Below, in pieces: positions 17,368-25,390 of a stretch of DNA of 38,728 bases. The stretch's first letter is position 1; each line of letters opens with the position of its first letter. A model generated the notes under the pieces. That model did not search any database. It was not told where the DNA came from and saw nothing but the letters and a program-made list of their open reading frames with translations. The stretch comes from Chloroflexus islandicus (GTDB lineage Bacteria > Chloroflexota > Chloroflexia > Chloroflexales > Chloroflexaceae), in contig NZ_LWQS01000068.1 of the NCBI RefSeq assembly GCF_001650695.1, positions 1-38,728 on the forward strand, in the 5' to 3' direction. The position numbers were made by a program, and so were the translations under genes.

Positions 17368-18117
17368 TTATGCATTAAACTTCGACCAGAAGATGCGCTC
17401 GTACTCTCGCGCCGCCTGATCGACCTTTTCCTTCGACATCAAACGCATTCGTACCAATAACTCGCCGATACTGAGTCGTTTGCCCTGCTGATCGAGCCGG
17501 ATCTGCTCGGCCAGCACATCTTCTAATTGGGCAGCGGTAATGTAGCCCCGCTCCACCAGATACTCCCCCAACACCTGCGGCGCTGTGCGCGCCCGGCTGC
17601 GCTCTTGCTGCTGAATGATCAATGCCTTGGCTAACTTCGATGGCGTAATGAGACCTCGTTTGAGCAGCAACTGGCCAAGCCGCCGATCCGATTTCAGCAG
17701 ACTCTCCCGCCGCTGTTCAGAAAGCACCTCTTGGAGTTCAGCTTCCGTAATGGCGCCAATCGAGACTAAAATGTCACCGATCAAGCGCGGTTTCGGTTGT
17801 TCATGAAAATAATGCGTCTTGACGTCAGACAATAAGCGCATCGTGTGAATTTCATTCAACCGCTGCTGGGCAAAAACATCATCCGGCTGAACCGCTAATC
17901 GCGCTTCGAGATACGCGATCTGTAACTCTTCGTCATCAGGAGCCAAGATGGCTGCCCGCTCAAGGCAATCCTTCCGCTGGCGAGCGTCTTGTACCAATTT
18001 GCTTAAGGCGACCCAAGCGTCGCGACATTGATTCCCCTCAAGCAAATGCTTGCGAATGCTCGCCATATCATGGCTATGCTGCGCAATAAACGGGCATGGA
18101 ATGGGACATTGTTTCAT
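17368..18117 (-). CDS. Stand-alone protein with four MshEN/GspE-N-like repeats
   Basis: The 249-aa soluble protein has a Cys/His-containing N-terminus (C4, C8, H14, H16, C31), then a helical segment with TPR-like spacing at about 32-90. Four repeats follow on the pattern LGxxLxxxGxI(T)xxxLxxxLxxQ: about 111-135 (RLIGDILVSIGAITEAELQE), 146-170 (RRLGQLLLKRGLITPSKLAK), 182-206 (VLGEYLVERGYITAAQLEDV) and a weaker one at 215-238. In MshE-type type II secretion/type IV pilus ATPases, two such motifs form the MshEN domain that binds cyclic di-GMP. Here there is no ATPase domain, so an adaptor or cyclic-di-GMP receptor role is inferred. A strong terminator follows. Confidence 0.7.
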   Translation of the reverse strand: MKQCPIPCPFIAQHSHDMASIRKHLLEGNQCRDAWVALSKLVQDARQRKDCLERAAILAPDDEELQIAYLEARLAVQPDDVFAQQRLNEIHTMRLLSDVKTHYFHEQPKPRLIGDILVSIGAITEAELQEVLSEQRRESLLKSDRRLGQLLLKRGLITPSKLAKALIIQQQERSRARTAPQVLGEYLVERGYITAAQLEDVLAEQIRLDQQGKRLSIGELLVRMRLMSKEKVDQAAREYERIFWSKFNA

Positions 18118-18261
18118 AACCAGACCTTCGATCCCTTGGCAGCCGAATTGCTGCTGCCATACCGTGTTGGGTTACTCTATGAATCAAACGATCATTGCCT
18201 AGCATTATCGAGTATGATCTATCATTGTATACGCCATCGGTACTGTTGCATAGGAGTACTT

Positions 18262-19317
18262 ATGTCCTACCTCATCGATGCCATTTTGACCGGTCTCGGC
18301 AATATTGGCCGTACATTCCTCGAAATGCTGGTCGCTGACCCCGACCGGCTGCCGCGCCGGTATGGCTTTCATCTGCGTATCGTCGGCGTCGCCGACTCGA
18401 GCGGCGTGGCGTTTGATCCCGGTGGTCTCGATCTGCCGGCTATTATTGATGTCAAACGGCGCAAGTTGGGTGTGGCGGCCTTACCGTCGTTTCGCCCTGA
18501 TCTCGATGTGATCACACTGGCCGAAACGGCTGCGTATGATCTGTTGCTCGAAGCCACCCCGACCAACCTCCGCGATGGCCAACCCGGTCTCGATCTGGTG
18601 CGCACAGCCTTGCGTCGCGGCAAGCCAGCGGTGTTGGCCAGCAAAGGGCCATTAGTGCTGGCGTTTGCCGAATTAGCTGCGTTGAGCGATTGGGCCGACG
18701 ATCTTTCGCCCCGTAGCTCACGCCCGGCCTTGCGTTTCTCTGGCGCAGTAGGCGGTGCTTTGCCAACCATCAATTTTGGCCGGCGCGATTTGGCCGGCGC
18801 CCAGATCGAACGCGCCGAGCTGGTCGTTAACGGTACCACGCAGGTCATTCTCGAACAGATGGCTGCCGGCGCCGATTTTGCCGCCGCACTGGCCGAAGCC
18901 CAACGGCAGGGTATCGTCGAACCCGATCCTTCGCTCGATGTCGATGGCTGGGACGCCGCCAACAAGCTGGTGATCTTCGCCAACGCGGTGCTTAACCAAC
19001 CAGCAACGCTGGCCGATGTGACGGTGCGCGGGATTCGTGACGTTACCGCTGCCGAACTAGCCACGGCATGGCAGGCTGGCGGTCGCATCTCGCTGGTCGC
19101 CCGCGCCGAGCGCCAGCCTGATGGACGCTACGCCTTATCAGTCGCCCCCACCGTTCTTGGCCCCGAACACCCCCTCGCCCGGTTGGCCCACGGCGAGATG
19201 GGTTTCGTGATCTATAGCGATAGCGCCGGACGCTCGACGATCAGCAGCCTCGAAGACGGCCCGCTTGGCACGTGCCAAGCTATGCTGCGCGATCTGATCG
19301 AGATCGTGCGCCGCTAA
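18262..19317 (+). CDS. hom: Homoserine dehydrogenase
   Basis: The 351-aa enzyme reduces aspartate semialdehyde to homoserine for threonine and methionine synthesis. Evidence: NAD(P)-binding loop GLGNIG at 11-16, LEATPTN at 97-102, SKGPL with K128, the family signature NGTTQVILEQM at 190-200, and PDPSLDVDGWDAANKL at 221-236 with K235. It lacks the C-terminal ACT domain of feedback-inhibited forms, so it is the short type. The frame opens far upstream, but the ATG at 18262 has AGGAG five bases before it and starts directly at the Rossmann strand. It is divergent from the MshEN-repeat gene and followed by a hairpin. Confidence 0.92.
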   Translation: MSYLIDAILTGLGNIGRTFLEMLVADPDRLPRRYGFHLRIVGVADSSGVAFDPGGLDLPAIIDVKRRKLGVAALPSFRPDLDVITLAETAAYDLLLEATPTNLRDGQPGLDLVRTALRRGKPAVLASKGPLVLAFAELAALSDWADDLSPRSSRPALRFSGAVGGALPTINFGRRDLAGAQIERAELVVNGTTQVILEQMAAGADFAAALAEAQRQGIVEPDPSLDVDGWDAANKLVIFANAVLNQPATLADVTVRGIRDVTAAELATAWQAGGRISLVARAERQPDGRYALSVAPTVLGPEHPLARLAHGEMGFVIYSDSAGRSTISSLEDGPLGTCQAMLRDLIEIVRR

Positions 19318-19325
19318 GCGCATTG

Positions 19326-19357
19326 GGACACGGATGGCCACGGCTCGCACCGTGTCC
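19326..19357 (+). terminator. Putative terminator of hom
   Basis: GGACACGG (19326-19333) pairs with CCGTGTCC (19350-19357), with a further small stem (TGGCCA) in the loop. It is followed by a mildly T-rich TTCCGTTCTT. The hairpin is 8 bases past the hom stop and may also serve the convergent regulator gene. Confidence 0.5.
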
Positions 19358-19396
19358 TTCCGTTCTTGCGGACATGGTTCAGATCCGCTCTCACCT

Positions 19397-22153
19397 TTAC
19401 GGGATCAACCCTAGTCGCCTCCCACGCGCCACTGCTTGCGTGCGTGAGGCGACACCCAACTTGCTGAAAATACTGTTGATGTGCGATTTGACCGTACTAA
19501 CCGCGATCACCAACGTCGCCGCGATCTCGTGGTTGCTCCGACCTTCCGCCATCAGGCGCAACACCTCGATCTCGCGCAGGCTGAGAGGGTCAGGCAACGC
19601 CGTAGCAGGCGCTGGCGTGCTTGCCGGCATTGCCGGTGCTATTTCATCGTCATCAAACAACGAGAGCAGGTATTCGCCATAGGGTGAGAGCTGTTGGCGC
19701 GCTGCCAACTGAGACAGCATGAGTCGTAACGGCGCGCCGGCTTGGAGAAACGGCGCCACGATCCGCTCACTTGTCGCGAGATCAAGTGCGGTCAACATCG
19801 CCTCGTTGCCGTCGTCACCGGCAGCCGCCAAGGCCAACCCGCGCAACAAGGCTGCATCAAGCGGCGCCAACGCCTGCCAGATCTCGCCGTTTGGCGGCTG
19901 GGCCAACTCAGCCGCCAATGCCCGCAAGGCTTCCCCGTCACTGGTTGCGCGCGCACTGGCTAGCCGCCATTCATAGCCCGCCCGGGTGATATGCTCGCGG
20001 GCATAGAATGCTGCCACCGGCATATAGCGAAACTCTACCGGCTTGAGCAAGCGATCGTCGAGTAGTTGGCCAGCAGCGTCGAGTTCACCCCGCTCGATCA
20101 GTATCTGCGCTTCAAGCCCATCAAGCACTGCCAGCACCCACCCAACGTTGCGCTGGCGAGCTAAAAAGCGCGCCTGCCGGATGATCCGCAATGCGCCGTC
20201 GGTATCGCCGCGCGCACGCGCAATGCGGGCCGTCACAATCAAGAGGTTGAGGTAACTCGTGGTTTGGCCCGATTTGATCGCGCTCTCGGCTTCGGCCAAG
20301 GCCGGCAACGCACCGGCAAATTCGTGCCGTAATCCATGCAGATCGGCCAACGCTAAAAACGGCAAACCAATGCCGGGTTGGGCACGACTGCGATTGCGCC
20401 GTAACATCTGGTTGATCGTATCGCGGCAGGCGCTAATCGCTGCCCCTAGCGAACCGCGCAACGCGAGTGTATACGCATAATCAACCGTCGCCATCGCCGA
20501 AATGTAGGGCAAACCGGCGTTAAACCCGTTGATGCTCGCCTCACTGAAGGCTTGCTCGGCTCGCGCGAGGTCACGTTGGGCAAGATACGCATAGCCCAAA
20601 TCCTTCGCCACCCGCATGCGCAACGCCTGATTATCAGCCTGTAACCACGCTAAGGCCTGCTTCCCTTCGTGGATGACCTGCTCGGTATCTCCTTGCAATA
20701 ACGCCAACCGCACCCGCACCGCGCTCAATTCGCCGCGCAGATTGGCAATCAACCCAATCGATGTCGCCGCGCCGCTTGCCACCCCCGCGAGCGCCCGCTC
20801 GGCGACCGCAATCCAGTGGGCCGCGTCTTCAACCTGATAATCAGCCGTTGCTAGCCAAGCACGCAATAATGCCAAGCGTGGATGGCTTTCAAACGCCGCT
20901 TCCGGGATTTCCGGCAGCCAGCGCCGGAGGGTCGCTTCCCCTACTTGCGAAATAAACGCTAACCCAATTGGCTCGAGCATCGCCACCACATCATCGATCG
21001 CCTGCGCGCGCAAAGCATGGTTGACGGCTTGCGTCAGCATGCCATGGGCCGCATACCATGCCCCTGCCCGCCGGTGGAGCATGGCGACATGCTCGGCGGT
21101 GCTGCCTGCCTCAAGCCGATCCTGCAAGACATCGGCAAACAGATGATGGTACCGGTACCACACCCGCTCGGCATCCAGCGGGAAGAGAAACAGATTGTTG
21201 CGCTCGATTTCAGCCAATACCAACTGGCTGTACGACTGGTTGCTCTTGCTTGGCGCACTTTGTTCGTACACACCGATCACGGCATCGCAGAGCGGCCCGC
21301 ACAACCGGTCAAGGATCGAGGTTTGTAAGAGAAATTGTTGCAGGTGCGCCGGCAACCGGCTAAACACATCCTCGATTAAGTAATCGGCGACATACCGGTT
21401 GCTGGCAATCAATTCATCAACCACCTCGCTCTGATTCGGTCGGCTCCGCAAGGCCAGCGCGGCGAGGTGCAAACCTGCCGGCCAACCTTCCGTACTCTCA
21501 AGCAGAGCCACAATCTGATCTCGGCTCAATGGCAATTCCATCACTTCCAACAAAAAGGTGGCCGCCTCTTCGGGATTGAAGGCGAGATCAAAACTGCGCA
21601 ATTCGGCTAAATGCCCGCGCGCTCGCCACCGCGCAAGCGGTAACGGCGGATCGCTGCGGGTAGCGATAATCAACCGGCACCGGGGCGGCAGATGATCGAC
21701 CAAGAAGGTGATCGCTTGATGAATCTGCCCATCACTGATCAGGTGATAGTCATCAAAAATGATGACCGTTGAGCCAGCGACTTCAGCCAGATCGTTTAAT
21801 AGTTCGGCAAACCACTGTTCGGCGTCAAGATCAACTTCTGCGCTGATCAAGGCCCGCAACCGCTCGCGACGTTCCAATGGAATGTTCGTTAATGCCTCTA
21901 GCAGATAAGCGAACAATCGCCGGATGTCATTGTCGGTCGTATCAAGGCTTAACCAGCCAATGTGCGACCACTCTTTTCGACCCTCCTGCATCCATTCAAC
22001 TAAGAGCGATGTTTTGCCATACCCGGCAGGTGCATTGATCAAGACCAGCCGGCTGTGTAAGGCATTGCGGAGCTGTTCATAGACTCGTGGCCGGGCAAGG
22101 AGCGAGGGTCGCACTTCGGGCGGCTGTAATTTGGTGCGCATCAGTGGTATCAT
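19397..22153 (-). CDS. MalT-like LAL/STAND transcriptional regulator
   Basis: The 918-aa protein is a large ATP-binding regulator of the LuxR family. The N-terminus has RTKLQPPEVRPSLLARPRV, then Walker A APAGYGKT at 41-48, Walker B VIIFDDYH at about 130-137, and the MalT-type TRSDPPLPLARWRARGHLAE near 166. A helical repeat region fills 400-830. The C-terminal HTH at 854-918 includes SLREIEVLRLMAEG and VSTVKSHINSIFSKLG. Such proteins sense an inducer through the STAND/ helical part and activate transcription as oligomers. GGAG lies seven bases before the ATG. It is divergent from the sugar-binding protein gene across about 295 bases that hold two dyads, so control of that importer and of itself is likely. 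Confidence 0.9.
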   Translation of the reverse strand: MIPLMRTKLQPPEVRPSLLARPRVYEQLRNALHSRLVLINAPAGYGKTSLLVEWMQEGRKEWSHIGWLSLDTTDNDIRRLFAYLLEALTNIPLERRERLRALISAEVDLDAEQWFAELLNDLAEVAGSTVIIFDDYHLISDGQIHQAITFLVDHLPPRCRLIIATRSDPPLPLARWRARGHLAELRSFDLAFNPEEAATFLLEVMELPLSRDQIVALLESTEGWPAGLHLAALALRSRPNQSEVVDELIASNRYVADYLIEDVFSRLPAHLQQFLLQTSILDRLCGPLCDAVIGVYEQSAPSKSNQSYSQLVLAEIERNNLFLFPLDAERVWYRYHHLFADVLQDRLEAGSTAEHVAMLHRRAGAWYAAHGMLTQAVNHALRAQAIDDVVAMLEPIGLAFISQVGEATLRRWLPEIPEAAFESHPRLALLRAWLATADYQVEDAAHWIAVAERALAGVASGAATSIGLIANLRGELSAVRVRLALLQGDTEQVIHEGKQALAWLQADNQALRMRVAKDLGYAYLAQRDLARAEQAFSEASINGFNAGLPYISAMATVDYAYTLALRGSLGAAISACRDTINQMLRRNRSRAQPGIGLPFLALADLHGLRHEFAGALPALAEAESAIKSGQTTSYLNLLIVTARIARARGDTDGALRIIRQARFLARQRNVGWVLAVLDGLEAQILIERGELDAAGQLLDDRLLKPVEFRYMPVAAFYAREHITRAGYEWRLASARATSDGEALRALAAELAQPPNGEIWQALAPLDAALLRGLALAAAGDDGNEAMLTALDLATSERIVAPFLQAGAPLRLMLSQLAARQQLSPYGEYLLSLFDDDEIAPAMPASTPAPATALPDPLSLREIEVLRLMAEGRSNHEIAATLVIAVSTVKSHINSIFSKLGVASRTQAVARGRRLGLIP

Positions 22154-22239
22154 GCGCCATCTCCAAAAGGTAACGTGGTTGGTTGGCAGGTCGCTGTGGT
22201 ATGTAGTCTACCATAGCCGCTGGTAAATTGGCGGCTTAC

Positions 22240-22280
22240 TAGGGGAAACCCCCTAATTCGTGAGTAGGAGTAACTCCCTA
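22240..22280. promoter_or_regulatory. Two tandem 16-bp dyads, candidate operators
   Basis: TAGGGGAAACCCCCTA (22240-22255) and TAGGAGTAACTCCCTA (22265-22280) share the form TAGGRG-N3/4-CYCCTA. They are spaced 25 bases start to start, about two and a half helical turns. They sit between the divergent MalT-like regulator and the sugar-binding protein gene. The arrangement fits binding of HTH dimers, either of the MalT-like protein or of the REC-HTH-REC regulator downstream. Confidence 0.55.
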
Positions 22281-22448
22281 GTGTCTTTCAGGGTAGCCGG
22301 GATTGGCAAAGCCAGCGCAGCATGGTTCAATAGCGCCATCAGGATGTCGGTTGCTATGCGCACAAGGAGGTGTACCCGGCAGCGAATGTTCCCTGCATGA
22401 AGCCTTGTTCGCAATGGTGTGGCTTTGCCGTGTTCAAGGAGGACTGTG

Positions 22449-23603
22449 ATGTCGAAGAAGACTCTGTGGCTCGTGTTGTCGTTGTTGACGGCGTTTACCT
22501 TCCTGTTGAGCGCCTGTGGCAATACCGGCGGCAGCACCGGTGGCAGCACCGGTGGCAGCACCGGTGGCACGACTGGCGGTAGCCAGCAACTCGCGGTCGG
22601 TATCGTCCTTCCCACCAAAGATGAACCCCGCTGGATCCAAGACGAGACCCGCTTCCGCGAGGCGTTGCAGCAGGCCGGTTATCAGGTTGAAATCCTCTTC
22701 AGCCAAGGCTCGTCGGCCAAAGAGAAAGAGAATGTCGAGGCGCTGCTCGCTAAGGGTATTAAAGTGCTGATCATCTGCCCCCACGACGGTACCGCCGCCG
22801 CTGCGGCTGCCGCCGCTGCCCGCGCCGCCGGCGTCAAGGTCATTTCCTACGACCGCCTCATCCGTGAGACTGATGCCGTCGATTATTATGTCACTTTCGA
22901 CAGCATCGCCGTGGGTGCGCAGCAGGCCCAGTATCTGGTTGATAACGCCAGCGGCAGCGGTAATCCGCTCTACCTCTACGCCGGCGCCGCCTCTGACAAC
23001 AATGCCTTCCTCTTCTTTGAAGGCGCGTGGAAGGTGCTCCAACCCAAGATCGCCGATGGCACCTTCGTGATTAAGAATTCGAGCGAGGCGGTCGCGTTGC
23101 AGAACAAGCTCGACCTTACCCGCGACGAGATGGCCAAGATCCTCGGCCAGATTACGACCAACTGGGATTTCAACACCGCCAAGAATCTTGCCGAGGCCAA
23201 CCTGACCGCCGCGACCGCCGCCGATAAGGGCAAGGTCTACATCCTCGCCCCCAACGATGGCACGGCCCGCGCAATTGCCGATGCCTTCGCCGCCGATAAG
23301 GATGTGACCCAGTACTTCGTGACCGGCCAAGATGCCGAGAAGGCGTCGGTACAGTACATCATCGATGGCCGCCAGTCGATGACCGTCTTCAAAGATGTGC
23401 GCACGCTGGTGAAGGATGCGATCAGCGCCGCAGTCGCTCTGCTTGAGAACAAGCAACCCGACTCGCGCGGTTCCTACAACAACGGTAAGATCGACGTGCC
23501 CGCCATCCAGTCGCCGGTTGTGACCGTCACCCGCGACAACGTGCGCGCCGCTCTGATCGACTCCGGCTACTACAGCGCCAGCGACTTCACCAACCTGCCG
23601 TAA
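22449..23603 (+). CDS. chvE: ChvE-type multiple-monosaccharide-binding lipoprotein
   Basis: The 384-aa protein is the solute-binding subunit of a CUT2-type ABC sugar importer. A lipoprotein signal ends in LLSAC with C23 as the lipid-modified residue. Next is a Gly/Ser/Thr-rich linker of repeated GGST units (24-45). A periplasmic-binding-protein fold follows with VGIVLPTKDEPRWIQDE, VISYDRLIRETDAVDYYVTFD, DNNAFLFFEGAW and GQDAEKASVQYIIDGRQ, all characteristic of ChvE (aldose binding). AAGGAGGA lies six bases before the ATG; the longer frame to 22419 is rejected. In Agrobacterium ChvE both feeds GguAB and signals to the kinase VirA. Here a two-component pair lies downstream, so dual transport and signalling is plausible. 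Confidence 0.9.
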   Translation: MSKKTLWLVLSLLTAFTFLLSACGNTGGSTGGSTGGSTGGTTGGSQQLAVGIVLPTKDEPRWIQDETRFREALQQAGYQVEILFSQGSSAKEKENVEALLAKGIKVLIICPHDGTAAAAAAAAARAAGVKVISYDRLIRETDAVDYYVTFDSIAVGAQQAQYLVDNASGSGNPLYLYAGAASDNNAFLFFEGAWKVLQPKIADGTFVIKNSSEAVALQNKLDLTRDEMAKILGQITTNWDFNTAKNLAEANLTAATAADKGKVYILAPNDGTARAIADAFAADKDVTQYFVTGQDAEKASVQYIIDGRQSMTVFKDVRTLVKDAISAAVALLENKQPDSRGSYNNGKIDVPAIQSPVVTVTRDNVRAALIDSGYYSASDFTNLP

Positions 23604-23620
23604 TCCGCATCATTCCGCTC

Positions 23621-23660
23621 AGTGAGACCGGGATTGATGATCATCAATCCCGGTCTCACT
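23621..23660. terminator. Perfect 40-bp palindrome after the binding-protein gene
   Basis: AGTGAGACCGGGATTGATGA is followed directly by its exact reverse complement. It folds into an 18-bp stem with a GATC loop, starting 17 bases after the chvE stop. No T-tract follows. In sugar-importer operons such a hairpin commonly protects or partly terminates the message so the binding protein is made in excess of the ATPase and permease. Confidence 0.6.
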
Positions 23661-23838
23661 AGCAGCGAACCACCAATACCGCTGGCTTCCCAATGGTTCT
23701 TGGCAAACGTCCCTCATCGCTTGAAGGTGCTATCGGATCGATATTGTGCGATTGCGCCATTATACTGATGCATAAATATGGAACATGCGGTATAGTTTTC
23801 ACCATCCCGGTATTTCCAAATAATGAGGCGGTGCGTGT

Positions 23839-25362
23839 ATGGAACCCCCTATCCTTGAAATGCGCCAGATCACCAAGGAATTCCCCGGCGTGCGCGCGCT
23901 CGATAATGTCACGTTTAGCGTCAAGCGGGGCGAGATCCACTGTCTGGTCGGTGAAAATGGCGCCGGGAAATCAACCCTGATGAAGGTGCTGAGCGGTGTC
24001 TATCCGTATGGCTCCTACAGCGGCGAGATCCTGATCGATGGCCAGCCCCAACGCTTCTTTGGCATCGCCGATAGCGAACGGGTCGGCATTGGCATTATTT
24101 ATCAAGAATTGGCCCTCGTGCCCGAATTGACCGTCTATGAAAACATCTTTCTCGGCCACGAAATTAGTCGCAATGGCGTGATCGATTGGAACGAAACCAT
24201 CCGCCGCGCCGATGAGATGTTGCGCAAAGTGCGCTTGAACGTCAATCCCGCCGCGAAAATCCGCGATCTCGGCGTCGGCAAACAGCAACTGGTCGAAATT
24301 GCCAAGGCCCTCAGCCGTGAAGTCAAACTGCTGATTCTCGACGAACCCACCGCCGCCCTCAACGAAAACGATAGCGAGAATTTGTTGCATCTGCTGCGGG
24401 AATTGCGCGATCATGGCGTGACCTGTATTCTGATTTCGCACAAGCTGAAAGAGGTGTTGTCGGTCGCCGATACCGTGACCGTCCTCCGCGACGGCAAGAC
24501 GGTCTGCACCCTTGATGCTCACAAAGGCGAGGTGAGCGAGCAGGCGCTCATCCGCAATATGGTCGGGCGCGAGATTACCAATATTTATCCTCCGCGCAAC
24601 CATCAGATTAGCGATGAGGTGATGCTTGAACTGCGCAATTGGACGGTCTATTCGCCTGAGTTGGGCCGCTACCTGCTGCGCGATGTCAATCTACAGGTGC
24701 GCAAAGGCGAGATCGTCGGGCTGGCCGGCCTGATGGGTGCCGGACGTACTGAGTTAGCCCTTAGCCTGTTTGGCAATGCGCCAGCGTACCGGATCAGCGG
24801 CGAGCTGTGGCTGAAGGGCCGCAAGCACACCTTCCACCATCCCCGCGAAGCGATCGCTGCCGGCTTGGCCTACGTTTCCGAAGATCGCAAAGCCAAAGGG
24901 CTGGTCTTGATCCAAGATGTGCGCCAAAATATTACCCTCGCCAACCTGCAAGCGTTAGCCAAGAATGGCGTCATTGATCGCAATGCCGAGATTCAAGTCG
25001 CCGAAGGCTATCGCAAGTCGCTCAACATCAAGACGCCGACCATCGAGCAACAAGTTGTCAACCTGAGCGGCGGCAATCAACAGAAGGTGTGTCTCGGCAA
25101 ATGGCTGTTTGTGCGGCCCGATGTGCTCATCCTCGATGAACCGACCCGCGGGATCGATGTCGGTGCGAAATACGAGATCTACCAGTTGATGAACCGGCTG
25201 GTCGAAGAGGGTATGAGCATCATTATGATCTCGTCGGAATTGCCCGAAGTGCTGGGCATGAGCGACCGGATCTACGTCGTCTCCGGCGGGAGGATCAAAG
25301 GCGAACTGCCGGTTGCGGCAGCGACCCAAGAAAAGATTATGGAGCTAGCGGTTGACTACTAA
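23839..25362 (+). CDS. mmsA: Double-NBD sugar ABC transporter ATPase (GguA/MmsA, CUT2)
   Basis: The 507-aa protein holds two fused nucleotide-binding domains. NBD1 has Walker A GENGAGKS at 38-45, signature LGVGKQQ at 144-150, Walker B LLILDE at 164-169 and switch histidine H201. NBD2 has the usual CUT2 deviations: GLMGAGRT at 297-304 (Arg for the Walker A Lys), signature LSGGNQQ at 409-415, Walker B LILDE and ISSE instead of a switch histidine (S465). Length is standard. It energises uptake of monosaccharides bound by the ChvE-like protein. A weak GAGG precedes the ATG. The 235-base gap to chvE contains the palindrome; the permease follows after 28 bases. Confidence 0.93.
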   Translation: MEPPILEMRQITKEFPGVRALDNVTFSVKRGEIHCLVGENGAGKSTLMKVLSGVYPYGSYSGEILIDGQPQRFFGIADSERVGIGIIYQELALVPELTVYENIFLGHEISRNGVIDWNETIRRADEMLRKVRLNVNPAAKIRDLGVGKQQLVEIAKALSREVKLLILDEPTAALNENDSENLLHLLRELRDHGVTCILISHKLKEVLSVADTVTVLRDGKTVCTLDAHKGEVSEQALIRNMVGREITNIYPPRNHQISDEVMLELRNWTVYSPELGRYLLRDVNLQVRKGEIVGLAGLMGAGRTELALSLFGNAPAYRISGELWLKGRKHTFHHPREAIAAGLAYVSEDRKAKGLVLIQDVRQNITLANLQALAKNGVIDRNAEIQVAEGYRKSLNIKTPTIEQQVVNLSGGNQQKVCLGKWLFVRPDVLILDEPTRGIDVGAKYEIYQLMNRLVEEGMSIIMISSELPEVLGMSDRIYVVSGGRIKGELPVAAATQEKIMELAVDY

Positions 25363-25390
25363 CCGAATACGCAGCGCGGCGGAGGAGACC

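Noticed and set aside
22434-23456. 340-codon minus-strand frame opposite chvE
   Set aside because: Gly/Val/Ala/Asp-rich mirror of a strongly recognised binding-protein gene; no motif and no ribosome site.
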